From NCBI GenBank assembly GCA_030653365.1, contig JAURZL010000005.1:124001-188000 (forward strand): a stretch of DNA of 64,000 nt, given 5' to 3'. The stretch comes from Anaerolineaceae bacterium (lineage in GTDB: Bacteria; Chloroflexota; Anaerolineae; Anaerolineales; Anaerolineaceae). The notes below the pieces were generated by a model that was not told the origin of the DNA, made no database searches, and was given only the letters and a program-made list of their open reading frames with translations. A program made the position numbers and the translations under genes. This document shows, one piece after another, positions 18,303 through 27,742 of this stretch (its first letter is position 1; every line of letters starts with the position of its first letter).

Positions 18303-18521
18303 ATGAAAACACAAAATTCCATTAAAAATTATCAAATTCGCGTTGAAGGTCACCTGGGCAAAAATGCTGCAATCTGGTTTGAAGGTTTCCAGATCGAATA
18401 TTGCACCAATGGTGAAACGATATTACGTGGTCCCATCATCGACCAGGCTGCGTTGCATGGCATTCTCAATAGCATCCGTGACCTTGGTTTGACCCTGATC
18501 CTGGTCCAGCAGGAGGAGTAA
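18303..18521 (+). CDS. Small hypothetical protein (72 residues)
   Basis: A 72-residue soluble protein with no recognised domain. The sequence (YQIRVEGHLGKNAAIWFEGFQIEYCTNGETILRGPIIDQAALHGILNSIRDLGLTLI) alternates strands then a helix, and the ending DQAALHGILNSIRDLGLTL is a pattern often seen in small proteins beside LuxR regulators or stress genes. It sits between the regulator's terminator and the ABC permease, 39 bases before the permease, so it may be first in that operon. Confidence 0.7.
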   Translation: MKTQNSIKNYQIRVEGHLGKNAAIWFEGFQIEYCTNGETILRGPIIDQAALHGILNSIRDLGLTLILVQQEE

Positions 18522-18560
18522 ATTTTAAATTCCTATCCGTTGAGATAGAAGAGGTAACTT

Positions 18561-20879
18561 ATGTACTATAGAACAATTCGTAATGACATTCAAAAGAACA
18601 AAGCAATCACGCTGGCAATCATGGTATTTGTCGCAGCTGCAGCCATGCTTGTCTCTCTTGCTGCAATACTGGTCGTAAATCTTTCCGGCGCAATTGACAC
18701 ACTTATGTCACGCTCAAAAACACCACATTTCATGCAGATGCATGCGGGTGATCTTGATAGAGCGCGCCTTGCATCCTTTGTAGATCAGCGTAGTGAGATC
18801 GACGATTATCAGGTCGTTGAATTCCTCAACATTGACGGTGCTCAGATAATCTTTGAAGAACGCTCGTTAGCGGGAAGTGTCCAGGATAATGGATTCTCAA
18901 TCCAGAACGAAAGATTTGATTTTCTTTTCGACCTCGAAGGGAATCTAATCCATGTTTCCGATGGGGAGATTTACGTGCCGATAACCTATTTACAGGAGGG
19001 CTTTGCCAGCGTCGGTGAAAGTTTACGGGTTTCTGGAAAGGAATTTATTGTTGCAGGTTTCCTGCGTGATTCACAAATGAACTCATTGCTTTCTTCATCA
19101 AAAAGGTTCCTGGTGAGCGAAAAAGATTTCGCCGAACTAAAGGACTTCGGAAGTATAGAGTATCTGATTGAGTTCAGGTTAGATGACCTTGCCAAGCTGG
19201 GGGCATTTGAGACTGCCTATACGGCTGCTGGTCTCGAATCGAACGGACCGACCATCACTTATCCATTTTTTAGAATAGTAAATGGCTTTTCCGACGGGAT
19301 GATGATAGCAGTTATTCTGCTAATCAGTGCCCTGGTTGTGGCAGTTGCATTCTTATGCATTCGCTTCACACTATTGGCGAAAATAGAAGAAGACTACCGT
19401 GAAATCGGTGTATTAAAGGCGATCGGGCTGCGAGTTTCTGATATCAAGAAAATCTACCTGGCAAAATACGCAGCAATTGCGGCAACCGGTAGTATTCTCG
19501 GATTTGCACTTTCGTTTGCATTTCGGGGCATGCTGCTGGAAAATATCCGTCTTTACATGGGGGAAAGTGAAAGTTCTTCATTTGCCTTGTTCTTTGGAAT
19601 TGTAAGCGTGATGTTTGTATTCCTAACGATCATACTTTATGTAAACGGTGTGTTAGGGCGCTTTCGAAATATTTCCCCAGCGCAGGCGATCCGCTTTGGA
19701 ATTGCACAGGAAAAAACCAGTGCTGGAAAATCTTTTCGCTTGAGCATCAACAAATTATTCAGCACAAATATCTTTCTCGGCATGAAAGATATTCTTTCGA
19801 GGAAAAAGATTTATGGCACCATGCTGGCTGTGCTGGTGATTTCCGTGTTCATCATAATTGTCCCTCAGAATTTGTACAACACCATTTCATCAGAAGACTT
19901 CATTACCTATATGGGGGTTGGTAAAATTGACATGCGTATAGATTTACAGCAGACTGACAACATTCAGGAGAAGTCAGCCGAAATCGTAACGGCAATGCAG
20001 AATGATGACGACATATCCAGGTTTGTTGTACTCACCACCAAAACGTTCAACGCGAAGATGGATGATGGCACACAGCAACGGATAAAAGTCGAATTGGGTG
20101 ACCTTTCTGTATTCCCCCTATCGTATTCCACAGGCAGGGCACCATCCTCGAGTGATGAAATTGCACTTTCAGTTATAAATGCAAAAGAGATGGGAAAAAA
20201 GGTCGGCGATATTCTTCCACTCATGATCGATGGGAAGTGGATGAATCTGACAGTGTCTGGCACCTATTCTGATGTGACCAACGGTGGCAAAACCGCAAAA
20301 GCTATGTTTACTGATCCTTCTGCAGACATTATGTGGAGCGTGATCAGCATCGAACTCGCGGATCCATCCTTGATAAAACAAACGATTACGGAATATTCAG
20401 AGATGTTTGCATTCGCAAAGGTTTCTGATATCGATGAATTCATTTTGCAAACCTACGGCTCGACCATCAATTCCATCGGGATGGCTTCCTATGCAGCCAT
20501 TGGCGTCGCGCTGACGATCACAGTCCTGATCATTCTGTTGTTTATGAGAATGCTGGTTACCAAAGACAGATACGCTATCGCAGTGATGAAGGCCTTCGGT
20601 TTCACGAACTCAGACATAAGGCAGCAGTTTGTTGCCCGTTCGGTATTTGTCCTGATTGTTGGAATTTTGCTCGGTACGCTGCTGGCAAACACACTCGGAG
20701 AGGCGCTGGCAGGTGCGGTGATCGCTTCCTTTGGAGCATCATCCTTCAAGTTTGTAATCAATCCCTTGTTTGCCTATTTGTTCGGACCGCTGATGATGGT
20801 AGTTGCGACACTTATAGCCACAATTGCGGGTACGTTGGACGCAGGACAAATTAGAATTTCTGAAAATATTAAGGAGTAA
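18561..20879 (+). CDS. MacB/FtsX-family ABC transporter permease (two-domain)
   Basis: A 772-residue permease with two FtsX-like halves. A first helix (residues 14-38) precedes a large extracytoplasmic domain. A three-helix block near 250-375 carries EIGVLKAIGLRVSDIKK, and a second helix, loop and three-helix block near 640-765 carries AIAVMKAFGFTNSDIRQQF; both are the family's coupling motif. This mechanotransmission type moves drugs, peptides or lipoproteins without passing them through the membrane span. It ends 1 base before the ATPase gene. Confidence 0.9.
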   Translation: MYYRTIRNDIQKNKAITLAIMVFVAAAAMLVSLAAILVVNLSGAIDTLMSRSKTPHFMQMHAGDLDRARLASFVDQRSEIDDYQVVEFLNIDGAQIIFEERSLAGSVQDNGFSIQNERFDFLFDLEGNLIHVSDGEIYVPITYLQEGFASVGESLRVSGKEFIVAGFLRDSQMNSLLSSSKRFLVSEKDFAELKDFGSIEYLIEFRLDDLAKLGAFETAYTAAGLESNGPTITYPFFRIVNGFSDGMMIAVILLISALVVAVAFLCIRFTLLAKIEEDYREIGVLKAIGLRVSDIKKIYLAKYAAIAATGSILGFALSFAFRGMLLENIRLYMGESESSSFALFFGIVSVMFVFLTIILYVNGVLGRFRNISPAQAIRFGIAQEKTSAGKSFRLSINKLFSTNIFLGMKDILSRKKIYGTMLAVLVISVFIIIVPQNLYNTISSEDFITYMGVGKIDMRIDLQQTDNIQEKSAEIVTAMQNDDDISRFVVLTTKTFNAKMDDGTQQRIKVELGDLSVFPLSYSTGRAPSSSDEIALSVINAKEMGKKVGDILPLMIDGKWMNLTVSGTYSDVTNGGKTAKAMFTDPSADIMWSVISIELADPSLIKQTITEYSEMFAFAKVSDIDEFILQTYGSTINSIGMASYAAIGVALTITVLIILLFMRMLVTKDRYAIAVMKAFGFTNSDIRQQFVARSVFVLIVGILLGTLLANTLGEALAGAVIASFGASSFKFVINPLFAYLFGPLMMVVATLIATIAGTLDAGQIRISENIKE

Positions 20880-20880
20880 G

Positions 20881-21645
20881 ATGAAAAAGATTATAAAAGG
20901 CGAAAACATCGTCAAGTCTTTTGGTGAAGGCGCAGAAAAGCGCAATGTCCTCGACGGTGTCTCAGTTGAAATCAATGAGGGTGAGTTCGTTGCGATCATG
21001 GGACCTTCGGGTTCGGGTAAAACAACGCTGATGTTTGCTTTGAGTGGTATGGATGGCATTGACAGTGGAAACGTAGTTTTTGACGGTGTAGATCTATCGC
21101 AGCTCAGTGACAATAAGCTGGCTGATATTCGTCGGCGCAAAATGGGGTTTGTGTTTCAGCAGCCAACTTTGCTGAAAAATCTGAATATTCTCGATAATGT
21201 CATTCTACCATCCATGCGGGATGGCAAGAAAAACGCCAGACAAATCAGTGAAAAAGGCAGGATGCTGTTGAAGAAGACAGACATTGTGGAGTTGGAAAAA
21301 CGCGATATTACCCAGGCTTCAGGCGGCCAGCTTCAGCGGGTAGGGATATGCCGAGCGCTGATGAGCGACCCAAAAATCATTTTTGGGGACGAACCGACCG
21401 GTGCTTTGAATTCAACATCAGCGAAAGAAATCATGGACTTACTGGCTGAGATTCATCGTTCCGGGACAACAATCCTGTTGGTTACCCATGATGTTCGGGT
21501 GGCGGCAAAAACCGAACGAGTGTTGTTCATGTATGATGGCAAGATTGCAGGAGAGTATAAGGCTGATTCCTTTAATGAACACAATAATGGTCACAAAACC
21601 CGTGAAGAACATCTTTCCAGCTGGTTAACTGAAATGAAGTTCTGA
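20881..21645 (+). CDS. MacB/LolD-type ABC transporter ATP-binding protein
   Basis: A 254-residue ATPase partner of the FtsX-type permease. Walker A (GPSGSGKTT), signature (QASGGQLQRVGICRALM), Walker B (IIFGDEPTGAL) and the switch His (LLVTHD) are intact. Family members usually read LSGGQ; here it is ASGGQ. The frame is open upstream to 20824, but ATG 20881 follows AAGGAG directly and begins the normal family N-terminus. The substrate is unknown. Confidence 0.93.
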   Translation: MKKIIKGENIVKSFGEGAEKRNVLDGVSVEINEGEFVAIMGPSGSGKTTLMFALSGMDGIDSGNVVFDGVDLSQLSDNKLADIRRRKMGFVFQQPTLLKNLNILDNVILPSMRDGKKNARQISEKGRMLLKKTDIVELEKRDITQASGGQLQRVGICRALMSDPKIIFGDEPTGALNSTSAKEIMDLLAEIHRSGTTILLVTHDVRVAAKTERVLFMYDGKIAGEYKADSFNEHNNGHKTREEHLSSWLTEMKF

Positions 21646-21759
21646 TCCTATTAAAAACCATATCTAAGCCTACAGTTTGATCGTAAAAATACAGATTTTC
21701 TGGCAATTCTTAGCATCCTGAATAAAATGAAAACAGGTAACGATAAAGGAGTACAGGTA

Positions 21760-22683
21760 ATGAAAGAATTTGATGTTTATGCCTATGGTGTTATCTCATC
21801 AAGCGAATTGCATCTTCTGAGTATGCCATTTCCCATGCCAGATGCCTACGCAGAAATCGCGCAGTCGCATTTTATGACCGGTGGAGAAGCTTTGAATTCG
21901 GCGATTGTCCTGAGCCGTTTGGGGTTACAGGTACAACTTGATGGAAACTGGATTGGTGATACGCCGGTTGGGGAACGTCTGCTGGCGATCATCCAACAAC
22001 ATCAAATTGACACAAAACGATTACAAGTTAAGAAAGGTTTCTCCGGTGTCCGTGAAATTGTGTTCTCTGACGAACAAAGCCGAACCATCTTTGGCAATTA
22101 TATCGATTTACTAAATTCGACACGAAAGTGGAATATCCCACAAAAAGCTGATATTGCCAAAGCAAAGATGGTATGTGTGGATCCGCCGTTTAAGACGGAA
22201 AGTTCACTGGTTGCGGAATATGCAATAGAATTGGGGATCCCATTTGTTTCCATTGATTGCCCTTTCGACCAACCATTAGCATACACTGCTACAGCCGTCA
22301 TCATTTCCGGGGAGTTCCGTAACCGCGAATATCCTGATATAGATCTTCCAGACCTGTTCACTGAATACCATCAGCGTGCCCAAGGGCTGGTCGTATTAAC
22401 AGCAGGAGATGACGAGATCTTGTACGGGAGAAAGGGTATGCCCATCATGCGTTTTAAACCGTATCGCGTTAAAGTCATAGATAGTGCCGGGGCTGGGGAT
22501 TCATTCCGGGCTGGTGTTATCTATGGAATGCTCAACAAGTGGAGTGATGAACAAACCATCCAGTACGCTTCGGCTATGGCTGCGATGGTCTGTGCGAGCT
22601 TCCCTGGGGTGCTAAACAGTCCCCCTCATGGAGCTTTAATGCAATTTATCCAGGATTATAAAAAACACCAGATCGATGGATAA
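21760..22683 (+). CDS. PfkB-family carbohydrate kinase
   Basis: A 307-residue ribokinase-fold sugar or nucleoside kinase. The N-terminal glycine motif is GGEALNSAIVLSRLGLQV, and the C-terminal site is IDSAGAGDSFRAGVIYG, with the catalytic Asp in GAGD. ATG 21760 has GGAG about 10 bases upstream; the earlier ATG at 21727 lacks one. It stands alone between the ABC system and a protease, so the substrate cannot be inferred. Confidence 0.87.
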   Translation: MKEFDVYAYGVISSSELHLLSMPFPMPDAYAEIAQSHFMTGGEALNSAIVLSRLGLQVQLDGNWIGDTPVGERLLAIIQQHQIDTKRLQVKKGFSGVREIVFSDEQSRTIFGNYIDLLNSTRKWNIPQKADIAKAKMVCVDPPFKTESSLVAEYAIELGIPFVSIDCPFDQPLAYTATAVIISGEFRNREYPDIDLPDLFTEYHQRAQGLVVLTAGDDEILYGRKGMPIMRFKPYRVKVIDSAGAGDSFRAGVIYGMLNKWSDEQTIQYASAMAAMVCASFPGVLNSPPHGALMQFIQDYKKHQIDG

Positions 22684-22801
22684 ACAAGAGATGCAATACT
22701 GCTTTCTTTGTTGCGGGTCTATCTCCTGAAGAATATTGTTGGAGATACCTGAAAAGTAGAGGTAGAAATTCGGATGATTCGTTCAAATTTAGAGGTGATA
22801 A

Positions 22802-23527
22802 ATGTGGAAAAAAACAAGAGATCTTATATTTGCATTATTAATCGTACTGATCCTGCCAGAAATAGGCAGCCGGGTAGCGAATGCGCTATCACCGATGTTT
22901 TCGCAGATCGACCGGGATGGCGTGTATGTCTGGGTGACAATTCACCATCTGGTGCAATTACTGGCAGCGTTGATACTGATGATGATCCTCAAACCGCGTT
23001 TGGGTTATTGGGGATTTAACCTGGGGAACTGGATAGAAACCTGGGGTTATCTTAAGAGCTTTCTTGTCAATCTGCTTATCTTTGTCACCGCTGGGCATGT
23101 ACTATTGTATTTATTCAGTCCTCCACCTCAGTTCCCTTACCCCCTCACAACTGAAAATGTAGCCGCGAACCTGCTTTTCAAACTTTTGCTATCAGGAACA
23201 AGCGAAGAACCTTTATTCCGTGGTCTGGTGATGACCATATTGTTAGGGTCCTGGTCGGAACAAACTAAATTATTGGGTATAAAAATCTCCTGGGCTGGGA
23301 TCTGGGCTACTGTATTTTTTATTCTGGCGCATGTTGGGATTCAATTTTTCCCCTTCAGCATCACTTATATAGATCCGCTTCAATTGGTTCAGGCAGCCGT
23401 ATTAGGTGTGTTCTACGCTGTTGTTTTTGAAAGAACCCGCAGCCTGGCTGGTAGTATGATTGCTCATAATGCCAGCAATGTGGTCTTTACATCAGCAGGA
23501 TTGATCTGGGTCTGGTTGACAGGATAA
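22802..23527 (+). CDS. CPBP intramembrane metalloprotease (Abi family), copy A
   Basis: A 241-residue membrane protein with about six or seven helices. The family motifs are SGTSEEPLFRGLV (E-E-x-x-x-R), FILAHVGIQ (His) and MIAHNASNVV (H-N). Such proteases cleave membrane substrates or act in bacteriocin self-immunity. It shares the block DRDGVYVWVTIHHLVQ with the protein at 26712 (DPDGSYLYISIHHIFQ), so the two are paralogues. A GNAT gene follows by 13 bases. Confidence 0.88.
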   Translation: MWKKTRDLIFALLIVLILPEIGSRVANALSPMFSQIDRDGVYVWVTIHHLVQLLAALILMMILKPRLGYWGFNLGNWIETWGYLKSFLVNLLIFVTAGHVLLYLFSPPPQFPYPLTTENVAANLLFKLLLSGTSEEPLFRGLVMTILLGSWSEQTKLLGIKISWAGIWATVFFILAHVGIQFFPFSITYIDPLQLVQAAVLGVFYAVVFERTRSLAGSMIAHNASNVVFTSAGLIWVWLTG

Positions 23528-23540
23528 TTAAGGAGAAATT

Positions 23541-24107
23541 ATGACAGCAAGAGAACAGATTCACACAGATAGATTAATTATCCGGGCATTCTTAGAGAGC
23601 GATACACAGGATTTATACGAGTATCTCTCCGATCCACAGATCTATCGATACGAACCGGGAGAACCTATCGACCAGCAACAAGCACAAAACTATGCCAGTG
23701 AAATGGCAAATAAGGATCACTTCTGGGCAGTAGCATTAGAAAGTTACAAGAAAGTGATTGGCCAGCTGTATTTCAGCCAGCTCGAACCTGAACATCTGAT
23801 GACCTGGGAATTGGGTTACAGAATGAGTCCGAAATACCAGAACCAGGGGTATGGATCGGAAAGTGCCCAGGCGCTGGTGGATTATGGGTTCAGGGAGCTT
23901 CATGTTCATCGTGTGGTGGCTTACTGCCATCCGGATAATGTCGCATCCTGGAAATTACTGGAGAAAATCGGATTCCGCAGAGAAGGATTGTTACGCAAGA
24001 ACATCCATTTCAGATATGATGCAGAGGGTAATCCACTCTGGTGGGATAGTTTTGCATACGCCAGACTGGAAGATAAATACGAAGCCAACATAGAAGCAGA
24101 AAAATGA
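23541..24107 (+). CDS. GNAT acetyltransferase, RimJ/RimL type
   Basis: A 188-residue acetyl-CoA-dependent N-acetyltransferase. It has the RimJ/L opening (TDRLIIRAFLESD), the CoA loop region YRMSPKYQNQGYGSESAQALVDYGF and HRVVAYCHPDNVASWKLLEKIGFRREG. AAGGAG precedes the ATG. It is likely co-transcribed with the upstream CPBP protease. Known relatives modify ribosomal protein N-termini or small amines; the target here is unknown. Confidence 0.9.
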   Translation: MTAREQIHTDRLIIRAFLESDTQDLYEYLSDPQIYRYEPGEPIDQQQAQNYASEMANKDHFWAVALESYKKVIGQLYFSQLEPEHLMTWELGYRMSPKYQNQGYGSESAQALVDYGFRELHVHRVVAYCHPDNVASWKLLEKIGFRREGLLRKNIHFRYDAEGNPLWWDSFAYARLEDKYEANIEAEK

Positions 24108-24293
24108 TGCATGAGAGGAAATTAGGCAAAAGTTAAGTTTGTTCTGCCACAACCATCATCCCACTAAAGGAAAATAGTGACAAAAATTAATGGGCTTGAT
24201 TTATTTTTTGTTATCTTCAAGCAGCTAAGTTGAAGCTCAATTTTCGAAAGCTTTAAGACAGAATTTGTGTACAATATAGTAAAGGATGGTGAT

Positions 24294-25967
24294 ATGGAAC
24301 ACACAAAAAAAAGGACAATAAGCATCGGAATTACCTGGTTTATTTTAACATTGTTGGTTGGTGTTGTACTTGTAGGTTGTGGTGTTAAAGAGCAGCCAAT
24401 TACAACGGATAACACGGCTCTTTTGGAAATGGATTTGTTCAAACCATCTTCTAATTGTATTGCATGCCATCAAGGAATGAAGGATAACCTCGGAAACGAT
24501 GTTTCCATTAACACGGAATGGCAAAGCAGCATTATGGCAAACGCCGCACGCGACCCATATTATCTGGCCAGTGTGCGTATGGAAATGCAAGAATCCCCGC
24601 AATATGCTGAAGCCATTGAGGAAAAATGCGCGACCTGCCATGCCCCTATGGCTCTTTTTACCAACCATGCTAAAGGGGAGAGTACTATTTTATTAGGCCA
24701 GCAGGGGATACTTGCTGAGGAACACCCCCTATATGCCTTGGCGGTGGATGGTGTTTCGTGCTCTGTTTGTCATCAGATTCCCGAAAACCCGGCGGATAAT
24801 TTACGCCATAGTGGTGATCTCGGGATAGATCTTAACCTTTCAGCAGCCGAACGTCTAATTTTCGGTGCTTTTCCCATAAGTGAGCAGAACGTAGCTCTTA
24901 TGAAAGCTGCATCCGATTTTACGGCTGTGCAAAGTGATCACGTCCGCCAATCAGAGGTGTGTGCGACTTGTCACGAACTTTACCTTAATTACGTCAAAGA
25001 AGATTCTACTCTGAGCAGCGGGGATGAACTTTTTTACGAGCAGACTCCATACAGTGAATGGCTGGCTTCGGACTTTGTAGATCAGTTATCCTGCCAGGAT
25101 TGCCATATGCCCTCAGCAGAAGGTGCTGTGTCCATCTCCAATATAACACCGGAGAACCTGTATGAACCTTTTGCCCGTCACACTTTTACCGGGGGTAATG
25201 TTTTTATGCTGGATCTTTTTGAGCAATTCAGCGATGAACTAGGCATATCTGAGAGTGCTGCTGAGCTTGATGAACACAGCTGGCGTACGGAAGAATACCT
25301 TCAGAATCAAACAGCGACTTTGGCTGTTTCAGCGGTTGAACAGGTAGATGACACCCTCACTTTTGAAGTGGGCATTGAAGTGTTGACTGGACACAAATTT
25401 CCTACTTCTTTTCCTTCGCGGCGGACATGGTTGCATGTTACGGTCAGCGATGCACAGGGAAAGCTGATTTTTGAGTCTGGCGGTTATGATGAGACAGGTG
25501 AAATTTTCGGCAATGAGAATGACCAAAACCCACTGGCCTATGAGCCCCATTATGAATTGATTTCAGCACCAGATCAGGTGCAGATTTACGAACCCATCAT
25601 GAAAAATGTTTTGGGTGAAGTGACGACTGTTCAAATGCATGCTGCCGGTTATATCAAAGATAATCGTCTGTTGCCGAACGGATTCGACAAACAAAATCCA
25701 CCCTCTGTTTCCACTGTCGTTGGCGAGGCTTTGCAGGATCCAACCTTCACCGGTGGTAGTGATTCACTGATTTACCAGGTGCAGACCGACGGTGCGAAAG
25801 GTCCTTTTACTGTTCAGGTGGATTTGCTCTATCAATCGGTGAGTTATCGCTGGGCGCAAAACCTACTGGATAGTCAAACGGAAGAATCACAAACTTTTGG
25901 ACGAATGCTGGAGAAAACAGGAAACAATCCAGTGTTGATTGCCTCTCAGACGGTTCAAAGCCAGTAA
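24294..25967 (+). CDS. Pentaheme c-type cytochrome lipoprotein
   Basis: A 557-residue exported electron carrier. A lipobox (LVGCG) places the lipidated cysteine at residue 29. Five heme-binding CxxCH motifs follow: CIACH (55), CATCH (112), CSVCH (156), CATCH (223) and CQDCH (267). The C-terminal half (300-557) has no heme sites and looks beta-rich. Start 24294 is chosen because it directly precedes the signal peptide. Heme partners such as NrfH or a quinol oxidase are not encoded nearby, so the redox partner is unknown. Confidence 0.88.
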   Translation: MEHTKKRTISIGITWFILTLLVGVVLVGCGVKEQPITTDNTALLEMDLFKPSSNCIACHQGMKDNLGNDVSINTEWQSSIMANAARDPYYLASVRMEMQESPQYAEAIEEKCATCHAPMALFTNHAKGESTILLGQQGILAEEHPLYALAVDGVSCSVCHQIPENPADNLRHSGDLGIDLNLSAAERLIFGAFPISEQNVALMKAASDFTAVQSDHVRQSEVCATCHELYLNYVKEDSTLSSGDELFYEQTPYSEWLASDFVDQLSCQDCHMPSAEGAVSISNITPENLYEPFARHTFTGGNVFMLDLFEQFSDELGISESAAELDEHSWRTEEYLQNQTATLAVSAVEQVDDTLTFEVGIEVLTGHKFPTSFPSRRTWLHVTVSDAQGKLIFESGGYDETGEIFGNENDQNPLAYEPHYELISAPDQVQIYEPIMKNVLGEVTTVQMHAAGYIKDNRLLPNGFDKQNPPSVSTVVGEALQDPTFTGGSDSLIYQVQTDGAKGPFTVQVDLLYQSVSYRWAQNLLDSQTEESQTFGRMLEKTGNNPVLIASQTVQSQ

Positions 25968-26020
25968 GGGATTTTCGTCACCTGTTAAGGTTAACGATTG
26001 ATGATTAGAGTAGTATTCAC

Positions 26021-26050
26021 TCTGAATCAAATAAAAATCCTTGATTCAGA
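26021..26050. repeat. Hairpin after the cytochrome gene
   Basis: Perfect 10-base arms TCTGAATCAA and TTGATTCAGA around a 10-base loop. An outer pair GATTGAT/ATCAATC (25996-26002, 26058-26064) could extend the fold. No T-run follows, so it is more likely an mRNA 3'-end structure than a strict terminator. Confidence 0.5.
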
Positions 26051-26132
26051 CGGAGCTATCAATCAACTTTGGTGAGATCGTTATGCATACGCCACATAGA
26101 AAAAAATACGAAATCAACATAGGAGGAGAAAA

Positions 26133-26687
26133 ATGAAAATTAAGGATTGTCAATTTGAAATGCGTTCCGCGTTTTTGGGGGGCTTTGGCGGACAGCTTGT
26201 TTCTGGGTTCATCTGGCTGGTAGCAGCAGCGATCAGTCTGGTTGTAAAACCAACCATCGGGATGGCAGCCTTATTTTTTGGAAGTATGTTCATCTTTCCA
26301 TTAACCCAAATGATCGTTCGCTTGATAGGCCGTCCAGGCAAGGTTAGCAAAGAGAATGGATTATGGATGCTGGGGTCGCAAACTGCCTTTACCGTACCAA
26401 TCAATTTTCTTTTGGTTGGCGCTGCTACCTTGTATAAAACAGAATGGTTTTTTCCGGCAGCGATGATTGTTGTCGGCTCGCATTATCTGCCATTTATCAC
26501 GCTGTATGGCATGAAAATGTTTGGTATCCTGGCAGCTGTTCTGGTGATTGCCGGAGCGGGAATGGCACTGTACGGTCCACCCATTTTCAGCCTGGGTGGG
26601 TGGTTTACCGGAGTGGTATTGATTGTGTGTGCTTTTTGGGGAAGGGCAGCTGTATTAAAGGAAGAAAATCTTCAAACCAGTCAATAA
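26133..26687 (+). CDS. Membrane protein of the DUF7010 type
   Basis: A 184-residue protein with about five or six helices. The sequence MKIKDCQFEMRSAFLGGFGGQLVSG and the FPLTQMIVRLIGRPGKV block fit the DUF7010 family of uncharacterised membrane proteins. AGGAGGAG precedes the ATG. It lies 24 bases before a CPBP protease, so both probably share a message. No function is known. Confidence 0.76.
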   Translation: MKIKDCQFEMRSAFLGGFGGQLVSGFIWLVAAAISLVVKPTIGMAALFFGSMFIFPLTQMIVRLIGRPGKVSKENGLWMLGSQTAFTVPINFLLVGAATLYKTEWFFPAAMIVVGSHYLPFITLYGMKMFGILAAVLVIAGAGMALYGPPIFSLGGWFTGVVLIVCAFWGRAAVLKEENLQTSQ

Positions 26688-26711
26688 GTAGAGTTCATCC
26701 TGGAGGTAAAA

Positions 26712-27506
26712 ATGATCAGCAAAAATAATGGTGACAATTCCCGAATTCATCAGCAAATCTGGAAAAAAGTTCTTTTGTTGTTAGTGTCCACTTTTGTGCT
26801 ATTCCTCCTGACTGAAATTTTCAGTGAATTTTCATTTTATCTTACAGGGCTGATTTATCCCAGATGGCAGCATCTTGATCCGGATGGTAGTTATTTGTAC
26901 ATCAGCATCCATCATATTTTCCAGGCGATATTTGCTCTGGTTTGTATTGGCGTGATTAAGAATAGAATGAATAAAAGCTGGTCAGATTTTGGTTTCAACA
27001 CCAATGAATGGCGTTTTGCGATCAAACGGGTTCTCCAATTTTGTGCTATTTGGATCGGGGTGCAATCTGTTATCGCAATGTCCATGATCCTGTCTGGCAC
27101 GACACCTGTTCCTTTTCATTTTCCTCTCACCGGCCTGAATTTTGTGGGCTATTTTCTTTTCCAGGTGTTGCTTTCTGGCACCAGCGAGGAGATTTTGTTC
27201 CGAGCCATGGTGATCTTTCCAATGCTGTACGTTGGCAAGCGTGCAGGGTTGTCGGACAAAACCAATACCATCATCGCGGTGGTGGTTTCCATCCTGATTT
27301 TTATGCTGGCACACGTAAACTTCAGCTTTAACCCCTTCCGGATTACCAATTTCATTTTCATGCAACAGCTCACCAGCCTCACCTTTGGTGCCTTTTATGC
27401 CTATCTGTTGCTTAAAACCAGAAGTCTGGTGGGTCCGATACTGGCACACAACTGGCTGAATGGGATAGTTGTGTTGGTCGGTTTCCTGGTTATTCAGCTA
27501 TTTTGA
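26712..27506 (+). CDS. CPBP intramembrane metalloprotease, copy B
   Basis: A 264-residue membrane protease of the CPBP family. Motifs: SGTSEEILFRAMV (E-E-x-x-x-R), FMLAHVNFS and ILAHNWLNGIV. It shares the D-x-DG-x-Y...IHH block with copy A at 22802. CCTGGAGG precedes the ATG. Confidence 0.88.
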   Translation: MISKNNGDNSRIHQQIWKKVLLLLVSTFVLFLLTEIFSEFSFYLTGLIYPRWQHLDPDGSYLYISIHHIFQAIFALVCIGVIKNRMNKSWSDFGFNTNEWRFAIKRVLQFCAIWIGVQSVIAMSMILSGTTPVPFHFPLTGLNFVGYFLFQVLLSGTSEEILFRAMVIFPMLYVGKRAGLSDKTNTIIAVVVSILIFMLAHVNFSFNPFRITNFIFMQQLTSLTFGAFYAYLLLKTRSLVGPILAHNWLNGIVVLVGFLVIQLF

Positions 27507-27742
27507 TACTTTCAATTCACAACGCTAAATGGGAGAAACCGAATGTCAGAACAATCGCACCTATCATGATACAATGACTGCTGGCACATTCGTAAAAAAC
27601 CCCGTTCATTAAGACACACAAGGGTGCAAAGCTAACCATATAACCCATCTCGTTAGCTTTGATGAATGTAATAATTTTAAAAAAACTGTCTCGCAGTTCT
27701 AAAAGGCCGGATAGAAGAATCAAGGAATGATTTGGAAACAAC

